Source: CAWJKP01 sp963843465
Lineage (GTDB): Bacteria > Planctomycetota > Planctomycetia > Pirellulales > Thermoguttaceae
Reading direction: 5' to 3'
Length of the DNA stretch: 64,000 bases
Assembly: GCA_963843465.1 (NCBI GenBank)
Contig: CAWJKP010000009.1
Span: 509,984-573,983, forward strand
The position numbers were made by a program, and so were the translations under genes. Below are positions 34,687 through 44,228 of this stretch, in pieces; positions within the stretch are counted from its first letter, which is position 1, and each line of letters starts with the position of its first letter. The notes under the pieces are model-generated. The model was not told the DNA's origin. It made no database searches and was given only the letters and a program-made list of their open reading frames with translations.

Positions 34687-35607
34687 ATGGAGGCGAACAT
34701 GAAGTGCATGACTTTGACGGTTCTGTGCTGCCTTGTGATCGGGCGCTATGCCGGAGCGTTGGAGAAGCCGCCCGAGGACCCGTTGAGGCAGCGATCTTGG
34801 TTGCGCCGCGGTCTCGTGAATGACATGACCGAGATCAACAACTGGATGCCGAGTACGTTTGCGGACCAGGCATTTCAGCGTGCCGACGCCATCGCAATCC
34901 CTTCCGAGCCCATCACCCTCTCTTACAAGCGCGTAATCTGGCCCTTCCACATCAACGACGACGACGTGAAGCTGCTTGCCGACTTTTACTACCACACCCG
35001 CGCACAGGCGGAGGAGAACCTGCAACAGTTCCAGCGGCAACGCGCGGCAGCGGGGCAACTTCCGGCAGCGGGGCAGCCTCCGACAGAGAAGCAACTTCCG
35101 GCAGAGGGGCAACTCCCGGCAGCGAACGCGCCGCAGGTTGGCCCGCAGGAGGCGGAGTTGAAAGCGGCTCATGCGGACGGCGACGCGATCCTTGATCTGG
35201 GCGAAAAGCTGGCGAAACGGAGCGGCGCTGTCAAGAGCCTGACGGCGTTGATCTATGCCTCATTGCCCAGCTTCTTCCTCCATCAAAGGCAGATGACTCC
35301 ATTATCGTACTTCCATTTCGACCCGGATCTGGGTAGGTGGAGCTACGTCGGTCCAGTCTACGAGGCATACGCCCGCCGTTACGCTGACCGTTACCCGAGC
35401 CGTCACACCGCCTCTCCAGACCAGAACGCCACGGCCGCTGCCCCGCCGGTGCAGCTTCCTACGTGGTTCCCTAGACAGCCCGATTGCATAGAGTGGAACC
35501 GCATGAATGCACTTCGGACAATGCAAGCACCGCGCGGCATGAACACAGCCCCAAATGGAGTCGGGCCTGGATACGGAAACACCGGAAGCAGTGGTTGGGG
35601 TCGGTGA
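34687..35607 (+). CDS. Secreted protein of unknown function
   Basis: About 306 residues from ATG 34687 (ATG 34699 also possible). The N-terminal hydrophobic stretch (MKCMTLTVLCCLVIGRYAGA) looks like a signal peptide. The middle has a charged helix and a short low-complexity repeat with units like QLPAAGQPPTEKQLPAEG. The C-terminus is Gly/Asn-rich (NGVGPGYGNTGSSGWGR). No known domain. It lies between the sigma factor and the kinase and may be a sensor or a target of the same signalling unit. Confidence 0.7.
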   Translation: MEANMKCMTLTVLCCLVIGRYAGALEKPPEDPLRQRSWLRRGLVNDMTEINNWMPSTFADQAFQRADAIAIPSEPITLSYKRVIWPFHINDDDVKLLADFYYHTRAQAEENLQQFQRQRAAAGQLPAAGQPPTEKQLPAEGQLPAANAPQVGPQEAELKAAHADGDAILDLGEKLAKRSGAVKSLTALIYASLPSFFLHQRQMTPLSYFHFDPDLGRWSYVGPVYEAYARRYADRYPSRHTASPDQNATAAAPPVQLPTWFPRQPDCIEWNRMNALRTMQAPRGMNTAPNGVGPGYGNTGSSGWGR

Positions 35608-35722
35608 AGTCGGCCGCCAGCAATCGAGTTGCCTCGGGGATGGGAAACCCCGGGGCGACCGCGCGTGATCCTGGCGGCGGCTCCGCGGGGAGCGAAGTTG
35701 CCGCAACTCGGGGTAGTGTGCA

Positions 35723-38677
35723 ATGGACACAACGATTTGCCCGAACCCGGACGTGCTCGCCGATTATGTACTCGGCCGGGTCTCGGAATCTGACCTGGCC
35801 GGCATCGCCTCTCATGTCGAGGCGTGCCCCGCTTGCCAGTCGCAATTAGAGGCTCTGGATGGCCTGAGCGACACGGTTATCATGTGTCTTCGCCGCGCCG
35901 CTGCCGGCGAAGCCGACCGCGATGACTCTCTGCTGAATGAAGTTCTCTCCAGGATCGAGTCGATCTCGTCCGAGTCCGGCCCGGATTCGCGCGATCACGC
36001 CCACGCAGCACTCCTTCCCCAGCAGATTGGGCAGTACCGGCTCGTCGAGAAGTTGGGCCACGGTGGTATGGGGGACGTGTACAAGGCTTTCCACACCAAG
36101 CTGAAGCGGACGGTTGCCGTCAAACTACTGCCGGCTTACAGGCAGAGATCGCCAGAAGCGATCATTCGTTTCCATCGGGAAATGGAAGCCGTGGGCCGGG
36201 TCGATCACCCGAACATCGTCCGCGCCCATGACGCGGGTGAGGCCGACGGCCAGTTCTTTCTTGTGATGGAGTTCGTCGAGGGAGTCGCGTTGTCATCGCT
36301 GGTCCGCTGCGTTGGACCACTGGCGGTTGCCGACGCCTGTGACATCATTCGGCAAGCTGCGGTTGGGTTGCAGCACGCCCATGAACATGGTCTTGTCCAT
36401 CGAGATGTCAAGCCATCGAACCTCATGCTGACGACCACGGGCGTTGTTAAGGTGCTGGATCTGGGATTGGCCCGGCTCCAGGTCGAGGAGTGTGGCGATG
36501 GCGACGCTACGGCAAGTGGTCAAATCATGGGGACCGCTGACTACATGGCCCCGGAACAGGGCTCGAACCCACGAGATGCCGATGCCAGGGCCGACGTGTA
36601 CGCCCTCGGTTGTACTCTCTATTTCTTGCTGGCGGGACGACCGCCGTTTGGCGACCAACGGCATAGCACCTTTCTGGGAAAAGTCATGGCGCACGCCAAC
36701 GAAGGTGTTGTGCCTATCGACAAGATTCGGACCGACGTGGCGAGCCCATTAGCGGCCATCCTCGCCAAGCTATTGGCCAAGAGCCCCGCCAACCGTTTTT
36801 CCACGGCGGTGGAAGTCGCTGAATCATTGACGCCGTTCTGCGCTGGGAGCGATCTTGTTGGGCTTCTGACAAACCGACTAGCGGCCGGTCCGATCAAGCG
36901 AACAGCACCGGGCGTCACTGATTCCTGCCTCCCCGACAGCCGGCTGAAATCGCCCGCACCATCGGCCGCCGCTGTTGCGGCAGCAACTCACAAAGCCTGG
37001 CAGATTGGTCTCAGGCTTGGAAGTTGGAGAGTTTTTTCTTTCTCGTCGGAAGTGTCAACTCGCACACTTTGGCAGATTGGAGTTGGGCTAGTGCTGCTAG
37101 CAACCGCGGGCTTGTGGTATGGCATCGGTTTTCTTGCCCCAAGACAAGGGGTATCCATCGCAAGATATTCGCCCGGCCAGGATCTAACGGACAAGAAGGC
37201 GGCCCAGAGACCCCGCGCCCAAGACGGTGCCCAACATCAAGAACAGCCGAAACCGTCCGCCAAGCCGCAAGACGAGCTGGGTGGGGCCAGCGACTACATC
37301 GTGCTCCACCCCATGAAACCAACGGTGGTCGGGGTCGCCCCCTATCAGCGAGTCGGCTTTCCGAACGCGCCACAAATGGTGTTTGACCGTGAGAGCCCGC
37401 GGTTCCTCGTCCCCGAGAAAATGGCTGCGGCCGGGACGCTCAATATCACACGACTGTTCCTCTGCCGCGACGATTGTGTGCCTATGGCGGGAGTTCCAAA
37501 CACGGTCGAGCCTCGTAAAGTGAATCTCTGGGTGCCGGTCCGCGGAGGCCCCTATGCGCAAGCCGTCCCGCAGGCCGGCGGGAAAACAAAAACCTCCACA
37601 CAGCTTCAACCGACGCGCTCGTTGCCTGATGGAGTCTACTGCCTCCACGCCGGGACTCTTGCGGGCTCGCAACCACCTCCAGAGTTTTGCTGCCCGTTCA
37701 TCGTGCGCGGTTACGGAATCCCCAAGATTGAAACGGCGACCGCGGAAGCCGGAGCAACGGATGTCAAACTCACCCTTGTTGTTCGCAATTCGGGACTTGG
37801 TGAATTTAACGATGGATTCATCGTGGCAACCATCCAGAAGCAGGCGGGTTCCCGCTTCGAGTTCCAAGGAAGGCGGCACCTGAAGATCGAGCCGATCCCG
37901 GCCAAGGGCCAACAGACAATCACGTCGCTCTGGGAAACGGACGGCTGGAAGCCCGGACGTTACCATTTTCATGGCGCTATTAACTACGAGGAGTTGTGGG
38001 ACGCCAACAGGCTGGCCACGTTCGACACGGATGACTTCGTCATCGGCGGGGGGCCTCAACTGGGAGAATTTCGCGGCGAGATTCTTGACCAACGAACGCA
38101 GAAGGGGATCGCGGGGGCAACGGTCCTCGTCTCTCCGGGCAACTTCTCGGCAAAGGCGGACGCCAGCGGCCATTACCGCCTCGCGCTTCCCGCGGGAGAG
38201 TACCTCCTGGTGACCATGAAGGCCGACGGATTTCTCCCTCAACAGCACGCCGACCGCTTCGTGATCGAAGGGGGAAGAGGCATGAACATTAGTGGGCAGT
38301 TACAGGCCCCGCCAGCCACGATGGGGCGGACGATACGACTTCGTGATCGGGATACGTTCCACTTTCTGGCGCAGAAAATGTATGCAGGCGCACAACTTGG
38401 AGGTGATTTCTATTTGTCATTTTCGGGCGACGTTCCCAGGTTTTGGGCCAACGGTGTAGCGCAGAGCGGTCTTGTGGACCTCGGCGACATCGGCAGCGGG
38501 CCCTTGAAGCAGGTGGTCCCACCCGCTGCCGGATACGAGCGCTGGGGCGTCGCAGCGTTGGAAGGCCACACTTACGTTGCGCTGGCCGAAAAGGGCGAAG
38601 AGGGGCACTACGTTATTTTCCGCGTCACCAAAATCGCTGCCGACAAGTCTGTTGAAATCGAGTATGAGTATCGTTGA
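35723..38677 (+). CDS. Membrane Ser/Thr protein kinase with N-terminal zinc anti-sigma-like motif
   Basis: A 984-residue protein. Residues 1-40 include HVEACPAC (His 31, Cys 35, Cys 38), the HxxxCxxC of zinc-containing anti-sigma domains. The kinase domain follows: LGHGGMGDVYKAF (P-loop), VAVKLLP (Lys), HRDVKPSN (catalytic loop, about 225), DLGLA (in place of DFG) and GTADYMAPEQ (about 270). A transmembrane helix lies near 451-473 (IGVGLVLLATAGLWYGIGFL). Outside, a CARDB-like beta domain (TDVKLTLVVRNSGLGEFNDG) and a carboxypeptidase-regulatory-like domain (TQKGIAGATVLVSPG) are present. It probably senses an envelope signal and controls the ECF sigma factor upstream. Confidence 0.9.
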   Translation: MDTTICPNPDVLADYVLGRVSESDLAGIASHVEACPACQSQLEALDGLSDTVIMCLRRAAAGEADRDDSLLNEVLSRIESISSESGPDSRDHAHAALLPQQIGQYRLVEKLGHGGMGDVYKAFHTKLKRTVAVKLLPAYRQRSPEAIIRFHREMEAVGRVDHPNIVRAHDAGEADGQFFLVMEFVEGVALSSLVRCVGPLAVADACDIIRQAAVGLQHAHEHGLVHRDVKPSNLMLTTTGVVKVLDLGLARLQVEECGDGDATASGQIMGTADYMAPEQGSNPRDADARADVYALGCTLYFLLAGRPPFGDQRHSTFLGKVMAHANEGVVPIDKIRTDVASPLAAILAKLLAKSPANRFSTAVEVAESLTPFCAGSDLVGLLTNRLAAGPIKRTAPGVTDSCLPDSRLKSPAPSAAAVAAATHKAWQIGLRLGSWRVFSFSSEVSTRTLWQIGVGLVLLATAGLWYGIGFLAPRQGVSIARYSPGQDLTDKKAAQRPRAQDGAQHQEQPKPSAKPQDELGGASDYIVLHPMKPTVVGVAPYQRVGFPNAPQMVFDRESPRFLVPEKMAAAGTLNITRLFLCRDDCVPMAGVPNTVEPRKVNLWVPVRGGPYAQAVPQAGGKTKTSTQLQPTRSLPDGVYCLHAGTLAGSQPPPEFCCPFIVRGYGIPKIETATAEAGATDVKLTLVVRNSGLGEFNDGFIVATIQKQAGSRFEFQGRRHLKIEPIPAKGQQTITSLWETDGWKPGRYHFHGAINYEELWDANRLATFDTDDFVIGGGPQLGEFRGEILDQRTQKGIAGATVLVSPGNFSAKADASGHYRLALPAGEYLLVTMKADGFLPQQHADRFVIEGGRGMNISGQLQAPPATMGRTIRLRDRDTFHFLAQKMYAGAQLGGDFYLSFSGDVPRFWANGVAQSGLVDLGDIGSGPLKQVVPPAAGYERWGVAALEGHTYVALAEKGEEGHYVIFRVTKIAADKSVEIEYEYR

Positions 38678-38753
38678 CCGTACACTCCGCTTCCAAGATT
38701 CGTCATTGCATAAATCCGGCCGTGCTTCAACCCAAGAAACAGGAGGAAACAAG

Positions 38754-40526
38754 ATGCCTGGCCGATGGACGTGGTTGTTCGTGTGGGCGACGGGGTTCGT
38801 AGTTGCCCTCCAGCCCACCTATGCCCAAGACCAAAGCCGCGACGGTGCGGAACTGAACCAGGCTCTGGCAAACCTCTCCGCAGTCTGCCAGCAAGCCTGG
38901 CCGTTCGACAACCTGCGGCCTGCCGTGGCCCGTGCCGTGTGGCCTGGGGGAACGATCTTCAATCCGCCCCAAGTCCCCGTGGTCCACCTCTCGCCAGGAT
39001 GTCCACAGTACCGCTGGCTCGTCGGGGAGATGGCGTATTGGGGCACGCTGTACGCCGCGGGTAACCAGCGCCTCAAGCTGCTTGCCGATCCGGCCTTGGC
39101 CGGGGCCGACGAGCCGACGAAACAAAAAGCCGGCCGCATCACCAAGGATCTGGTGGATGTCAAGGCGCACTACCGCAGGGCCTGCGCCTGGGCGTGGTGT
39201 TTTACCAACCTTCGCCCGCTGGTGCGCGAGCCGGGGTTCACGCCAGACGCGATCATCAATCCGTTGCTTCCCGTGCCTGACACGACCGTCTCTCCAGCGA
39301 GTCCCGATAGCAAGGCGATCGTCCAGGAATTGAGCTATTGGGAAGCGGAAGTCGATCATTATACAAAGGAATTGAAGGACCTCCTCGATCGACAGGCGGC
39401 AAAGGCCAAGGCCGGCAAACCTCAACCGCTGCAACCGCCACCTCCCCAAGACCATCGGCTCGCCCGGATGTTTGAAATCCGCCAGCAACTGCAAAATTCG
39501 CTTTCGGCGTGGCGGGATGCACAAGAGAACCGTGAATCACTCGCTCGACCCTGGCGGAACGCCAAGGAGACATTGATGAGGCTGGAACACAGCGCCGCCG
39601 ACCTCCAAAGCCAGATCGCAACGGCCCAATTGCTGCAAAACGGCGCGGCACCGGGCCTTCAGGCCAACCTGGCCCAGGTGACCTCCCAGATTGCCATGAC
39701 TCGCCAGATGTTGGCCGGGATCGAAGTGCAAGTTGAGCAGGTCAAGCGATTCCAGTGGCGTCTCGGCCAGGACGTTGCCGGGCCTGTCGAGGAATGGATC
39801 TCCTTGTGCGACCTGTTCGGACGGGCGGGCCCCAAGTGGCACCAGAAAGCGCTGACGCTGTTGGACCAGTGCATCACGGACGAGCCTGACCTGTGGCAGC
39901 AGTACCTCGCCCGCGGCATCGCACACCTCAATGTCGGCCCGAAGGACCAGGCCCAGGCGATCGAGGACCTGAAAATGGCCGATCGCAAGGCGAGCCAGAC
40001 CGCCTTGTCTCCCAAGGCATCGGCTCTGGTTATGGCGATCGAGGCGTATGCCCTCTGCAAGGGGGGAAAAGTGCGCGAAGGGAACAAACGGTTTGCTGAG
40101 GCCGTCAAGCTGGACCCGCAATTCTCGGCACCCTACCTCATCCGCGGTTGGAGCAAACTGTTTCGAGGATCATACCCGGAGGCGAAGGCCGACTTCCAGA
40201 TCGCCCTGCGGTTGAGCAGGACGAGCCCGAAGGCGGAAGTTCAAGCCCAGGAGGCAATGGCGTTTCTTCTGGCGGCCTGCCCGCGCGACAGTGTGAGGGA
40301 CGGGGAAAAGGCCGTCGAACATGCCAACAAGGCCAACGATCTGTCGAAAGGGAAGGACTGGGTTTGTCTCGACACGCTGGGTGCCGCCTACGCGGAAACC
40401 GGTGATTTCGACACGGCGGCGAAGTGGGCAAGCCGAGCGCTCCAAGTCGCCCCAGCGGAAAGGCAGGAATCGCTATCCCAGCGCATCGCTCTGTACAAGG
40501 AGAAGCAACCTTACCGACTGAGGTAG
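38754..40526 (+). CDS. Secreted TPR and coiled-coil protein
   Basis: A 590-residue protein with an AGGAGG ribosome binding site 7 bases before ATG 38754. The signal peptide is MPGRWTWLFVWATGFVVALQ with cleavage after TYAQ or nearby. The N-terminal half has two related modules (AWPFDNLRPAVARAVWPGG and AWCFTNLRPLVREPGFTPD). The middle is a coiled coil (LMRLEHSAADLQSQIATAQL). The C-terminal third is TPR (YLIRGWSKLFRGSYPEAKAD, LDTLGAAYAETGDFDTAAKW). TPR proteins act as scaffolds; the location is periplasmic. It follows the kinase by 76 bp, likely same operon. Confidence 0.8.
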   Translation: MPGRWTWLFVWATGFVVALQPTYAQDQSRDGAELNQALANLSAVCQQAWPFDNLRPAVARAVWPGGTIFNPPQVPVVHLSPGCPQYRWLVGEMAYWGTLYAAGNQRLKLLADPALAGADEPTKQKAGRITKDLVDVKAHYRRACAWAWCFTNLRPLVREPGFTPDAIINPLLPVPDTTVSPASPDSKAIVQELSYWEAEVDHYTKELKDLLDRQAAKAKAGKPQPLQPPPPQDHRLARMFEIRQQLQNSLSAWRDAQENRESLARPWRNAKETLMRLEHSAADLQSQIATAQLLQNGAAPGLQANLAQVTSQIAMTRQMLAGIEVQVEQVKRFQWRLGQDVAGPVEEWISLCDLFGRAGPKWHQKALTLLDQCITDEPDLWQQYLARGIAHLNVGPKDQAQAIEDLKMADRKASQTALSPKASALVMAIEAYALCKGGKVREGNKRFAEAVKLDPQFSAPYLIRGWSKLFRGSYPEAKADFQIALRLSRTSPKAEVQAQEAMAFLLAACPRDSVRDGEKAVEHANKANDLSKGKDWVCLDTLGAAYAETGDFDTAAKWASRALQVAPAERQESLSQRIALYKEKQPYRLR

Positions 40527-40604
40527 GACGGCCTATCGCAACTCAGTAAGGCAACCCACCCGTCGATGTGCTCTGTGAGAATCAATCCATCAAGGAGTGA
40601 GCCA

Positions 40605-41312
40605 ATGTCCTTCCAGACCAAGGGTCCCAACTGCCATTTGGGTATTACCATCGGTGTCCTTGTGCTCGCGTTTTCCGTGACCCTACCTGCGCAAGACAAG
40701 CCAAACCAGAATTCGGTGGTCGCCGTCTCCCACCCGGTGATTACTAGGATTACTAGCCAACGCTCGGTGTTCGACGAGGTTGAGGGAATCGTGGCGAGAA
40801 GGCACGCTACTTGGAAGAATACTGCGTCGCTTTCTCCCGAGCTTTCCTCGGCAATCTATAACAATCCAGACTACACGGTCGTTTGTCTAGTTGTAGCGGA
40901 AGCGAGAAGCTGGCCCGGCATCGCTCGGGCTGAGGAAGACGCTAAGGATGTCGAAAAGAGGATTCTCGTTGCCGCGGAGCGAGATTCCAGGGGCACCGTC
41001 AAACAGTTGCACAAATTGTTGGAAGGGCGGGCCATCGAGCAGACGACCAAGGAAGGCCATGCTCTTGGCGGCGGAGACCTTGCGGACGTGTACTATAGTC
41101 ATCGCGCTACGTTCTGCCTTTTCATTGATTTCCCTCTGGCGGAGAAACTTGGTAAGGAGCGCCAATTTGTAACAAGGAACCTCGAAGGCGATGCGAATTT
41201 GAGCAAGGACTGGTACGAACCCGAGCTTTCTTGGTTAGAATACAATGCCTGGATCGCTGACGGTTGGCAAAGGCCAGTGTCCCAAAACAGTAGGGCGACG
41301 GCCAGTCGCTGA
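40605..41312 (+). CDS. Secreted hypothetical protein
   Basis: A 235-residue protein from ATG 40605 with AAGGAG 8 bases upstream. Signal peptide: MSFQTKGPNCHLGITIGVLV then LAFSVTLPAQ. The mature part is mixed alpha/beta, with a helix-rich centre (AEEDAKDVEKRILVAAERDS) and no recognised motif. It sits in the same plus-strand series as the kinase and TPR genes. Function unknown. Confidence 0.65.
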   Translation: MSFQTKGPNCHLGITIGVLVLAFSVTLPAQDKPNQNSVVAVSHPVITRITSQRSVFDEVEGIVARRHATWKNTASLSPELSSAIYNNPDYTVVCLVVAEARSWPGIARAEEDAKDVEKRILVAAERDSRGTVKQLHKLLEGRAIEQTTKEGHALGGGDLADVYYSHRATFCLFIDFPLAEKLGKERQFVTRNLEGDANLSKDWYEPELSWLEYNAWIADGWQRPVSQNSRATASR

Positions 41313-41421
41313 TAGATCATGTCCTTTCGTGGGTGCGGTGTTGGTTCATCGTTCCCCTTTTATTGGGCCAATGGGGGTTTCCTGTTCATCGTGGTAGGAA
41401 GAGAGTCGGAGTAAGCAGCCA

Positions 41422-42231
41422 ATGTCCTTCAAGATCAATTGTCCCCATTGTGCGAAAACGCTGAATGTTACCGAACCAGCGTTCGGCAAGACAGTCTCTT
41501 GCCCCGGATGCAAGCAGGCTATCACCGTTCCTCACCCGGCGCAGGCGTCGCGTCAGGCGAGCCATGCTGGTTCGCTGCCGCCGTGGTCTGGTGCGGCCCA
41601 GAGCGGCAATGCGATGCCGGATTCAGCCAGACCGTTGCCGGCGGGGATGCCGCCCATGCCCGATGATGGGCCGCCGGCGCAGCCTCCAAGCAATCCCGAT
41701 CCATTTGCTTTTCCTCAATCCAAGTCCGCCGCCGCTGCCGCGTCTCCTGAAGCGCTAGGCAATCCTTCGTCGCTCGGTAGCGTCGCAGGCTCGGGGCCTT
41801 CCTCCCCGGACTTTGCCACCGAGTTCTCTTCCGCTCATCGGCCTGTGCGATCAGCCATGTTCGACCACCCACAGGTTAGGGGCGGCATAATGTTCCTCGA
41901 TTTCAATTTTGATCGGTTCGCCACGACGACCATCCTGAAATGGGCTTGGAAACTCTGGCTTGTCTTGGCTGTGCTTGCCTTTGTCGCTGTTACTCTGGCT
42001 GCTCTGGGCGCCGTGTTTGCCAACCTCGGGGCGTCGAGTGGCGTATCGGATCTTCCGAAGGGGATTCTGCTGGCACTCGTGGCAGTGCTGGCAGACGCGA
42101 TCGGTCTGAGCCTAATCACGCTCGGTGTACGTGTCTACCTTGAACTGATCTGTGTCGTGTTCCGCATAGCGGAAGACCTGCGAGTTGTGCGTAACGAACA
42201 AAGCGCTCGAAGCTCGGAGCGGAGCGACTGA
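41422..42231 (+). CDS. Zinc-ribbon DUF4282 membrane protein
   Basis: A 269-residue protein. Residues 1-40 form a zinc ribbon (CPHC and CPGC). A Pro/Ala/Ser-rich linker follows. The C-terminal 120 residues are DUF4282-like: FDRFATTTILKWAWKLWLVL with two transmembrane helices (about 174-195 and 216-240) and the tail ELICVVFRIAEDLRVVRNEQ. DUF4282 proteins are small membrane proteins of unknown role. It is in the series downstream of the kinase, 66 bp before the GYF_2 protein. Confidence 0.85.
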   Translation: MSFKINCPHCAKTLNVTEPAFGKTVSCPGCKQAITVPHPAQASRQASHAGSLPPWSGAAQSGNAMPDSARPLPAGMPPMPDDGPPAQPPSNPDPFAFPQSKSAAAAASPEALGNPSSLGSVAGSGPSSPDFATEFSSAHRPVRSAMFDHPQVRGGIMFLDFNFDRFATTTILKWAWKLWLVLAVLAFVAVTLAALGAVFANLGASSGVSDLPKGILLALVAVLADAIGLSLITLGVRVYLELICVVFRIAEDLRVVRNEQSARSSERSD

Positions 42232-42297
42232 AAACAGCCGCCACATGTGCGGCGCGGTGTTGTTAACGACAGCCGTTGGATTGGGAAAAGGTGGATC

Positions 42298-44184
42298 ATG
42301 GGTGAGCAGCGTTCTTCCTGGTACGTTCGCGGTAAAGGCAACCAGCCCACTGGCCCGTTCACTGCCGAGGAGCTTATTCAGTCCGTGCGGGCGGGGCGAC
42401 TGGACCCCAACACGATCTGCTGGTGCGAAGGCATGTCCCAATGGTTGCCGTTGAGCCAGATGGAACCGTTCGCGTCCGCCATATCGTCGGCGATTGTCTC
42501 CCGGCCAGCGGCCAGGGCACAGTCGGCGCAGTCGCCCGCTCCGCGTGCGGCCGTGCCATCGTCGCTTCCCGCGGGCAACATGCGGGCTGGTCAACGACAA
42601 CCGTCCCGCGCCCGGATCTGGGCAATAGGGGGTGGAATTGCGGCAATCTGCGCGATCATCGGCGGTGCATTATTAGTGGTGAACTGGCATCACCGTGGGG
42701 TGCCTACGGGGGAGCCTCACGCGGCGGCCCGTGGCGAGGACTCCGCGTCGCAGAACTGGGGCGATCCGGTCCGTGTCGGGATGATGAGCGAAAACCGCGA
42801 GGTGCAGACGACGTTCCTCGTGGGACTCAAGGACGCCTGGTACACGGACTACGGGTCTTCGGGAGTGTCGAATGGAACGAAGACGTTTCTCCTTGTTTAT
42901 TCTTATAAGAACCTCGGCCCGCGCGAGGGACGCTTCTCGCTCGGTCCCGGTCTCCTCAGCAACGACAAAGCTGAGATAAAGACTGACAAGGGTCATATCT
43001 TCTCCGGCCACGAGTTCTCCGCCGGCCAGATGCCTGGGTTGTTCGGAACGGGGCCCCAAAGGCACGACGTGGGTGGCTGGCAACCGAAGGAAACCACGAA
43101 GATCGAGGAAACCGGCGAGTCGGCGCTGGTCTTCGAGGCTCCGCATGACGAGGTTCCCTGCGAACTGATTACGAGCGGGTCCCTCGCGCTGGATGTGAAA
43201 CTGCCGCAGGGACCTTTCGCATTCAGACGGTATAGCCAGGTTTTCGGATTCCTGCCGAAAGAGCCCGAGAAGGCCGTGCCCGGTCTGATCGAGCTGTTAG
43301 GCGAAAAAGACCAGAGCCTGCGCAACGCCGCTTTGGAAACGCTTGGAGGAATTGGTCCGGCGGCCAAGGACGCCGTACCGGCCCTCGTTCACGTATTGCA
43401 GTACGACGAATGGACAGACGTTCGAGCGAAGGCGGCGAAGACTTTGGGCGACATGGGCCCCGCAGCTAAGGAGGCCATACTCGCGCTAAGAGCCCCTCTA
43501 GGAGTATCCCAACCAATATATGGCGGCGTGTACACCAACGACCTTCTCGTTGCGGCGCGAGAAGCTATTGTGAAGATTGACCCCAATGGGGCGTCGGTGC
43601 CCCCGACTCCACATGTCGTAACGCCATCCCGGGCGGGGCCACAAGTGTCGTTGCCAAGGCCGACGCAACCAGAGCTTTCAACTCCTGAGCAGCCCCCACA
43701 CAAGCCCCTGAAGAAGCCCCGGACTCCCAGGACACCGCGGGTAACGCCGCCTGCCGACGAAAACCCGCTGCCAAAGGGTTCCTTATCAGGCACTTGGCAA
43801 AACACAGTCGGAGGACGGTTCAGGATCGACGATGATGGGACGACGGCCAGGGTTACATTGATTTCGAGCAACGTTATCCGAGCCCTCTCCGGGGAACTGA
43901 CTCGTCCTGACGGGGACGAGGATGGGAAATCGTTATCCGGGACGTTTGAGGCCGCTTTCAAAATAGATGCTCCCAAACAGTATCGCATTCGCGTTACGGC
44001 CACGCTTGACGATTCCGGCCAATTACAACTCCAGTGTGCGGACTGCCCCGTGTGGAACAAGTACGGGAAGAAGATCGGCACGCGAACACAATCTGAGACC
44101 TGGACACGCCGGCAACTTGGACGCGCCGGCAATACGTCAGCCACGCGAAAGACAGATGGCCGCATACGCCTATCTGGCCAGTAA
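42298..44184 (+). CDS. GYF_2-domain membrane protein with HEAT repeats
   Basis: A 628-residue protein from ATG 42298 (GTG/ATG codons further upstream lack a protein-like continuation). Residues 1-60 are a GYF_2 domain (SWYVRGKGNQPTGPFTAEEL, CWCEGMSQWLPLSQM). A transmembrane helix lies near 107-128 (IWAIGGGIAAICAIIGGALL). A beta-rich region follows. HEAT-like repeats lie at about 310-400 (NAALETLGGIGPAAKDAVPA, VRAKAAKTLGDMGPAAKEAI). A Pro-rich linker and a C-terminal beta domain (LSGTWQNTVGGRFRIDDDGT) complete it. GYF_2 usually mediates protein contacts in the cytoplasm. It probably completes the envelope operon. Confidence 0.85.
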   Translation: MGEQRSSWYVRGKGNQPTGPFTAEELIQSVRAGRLDPNTICWCEGMSQWLPLSQMEPFASAISSAIVSRPAARAQSAQSPAPRAAVPSSLPAGNMRAGQRQPSRARIWAIGGGIAAICAIIGGALLVVNWHHRGVPTGEPHAAARGEDSASQNWGDPVRVGMMSENREVQTTFLVGLKDAWYTDYGSSGVSNGTKTFLLVYSYKNLGPREGRFSLGPGLLSNDKAEIKTDKGHIFSGHEFSAGQMPGLFGTGPQRHDVGGWQPKETTKIEETGESALVFEAPHDEVPCELITSGSLALDVKLPQGPFAFRRYSQVFGFLPKEPEKAVPGLIELLGEKDQSLRNAALETLGGIGPAAKDAVPALVHVLQYDEWTDVRAKAAKTLGDMGPAAKEAILALRAPLGVSQPIYGGVYTNDLLVAAREAIVKIDPNGASVPPTPHVVTPSRAGPQVSLPRPTQPELSTPEQPPHKPLKKPRTPRTPRVTPPADENPLPKGSLSGTWQNTVGGRFRIDDDGTTARVTLISSNVIRALSGELTRPDGDEDGKSLSGTFEAAFKIDAPKQYRIRVTATLDDSGQLQLQCADCPVWNKYGKKIGTRTQSETWTRRQLGRAGNTSATRKTDGRIRLSGQ

Positions 44185-44228
44185 TTTCATTGTCATCCTT
44201 CGAGCCCTCCAACCAAAGGCACAACTCC

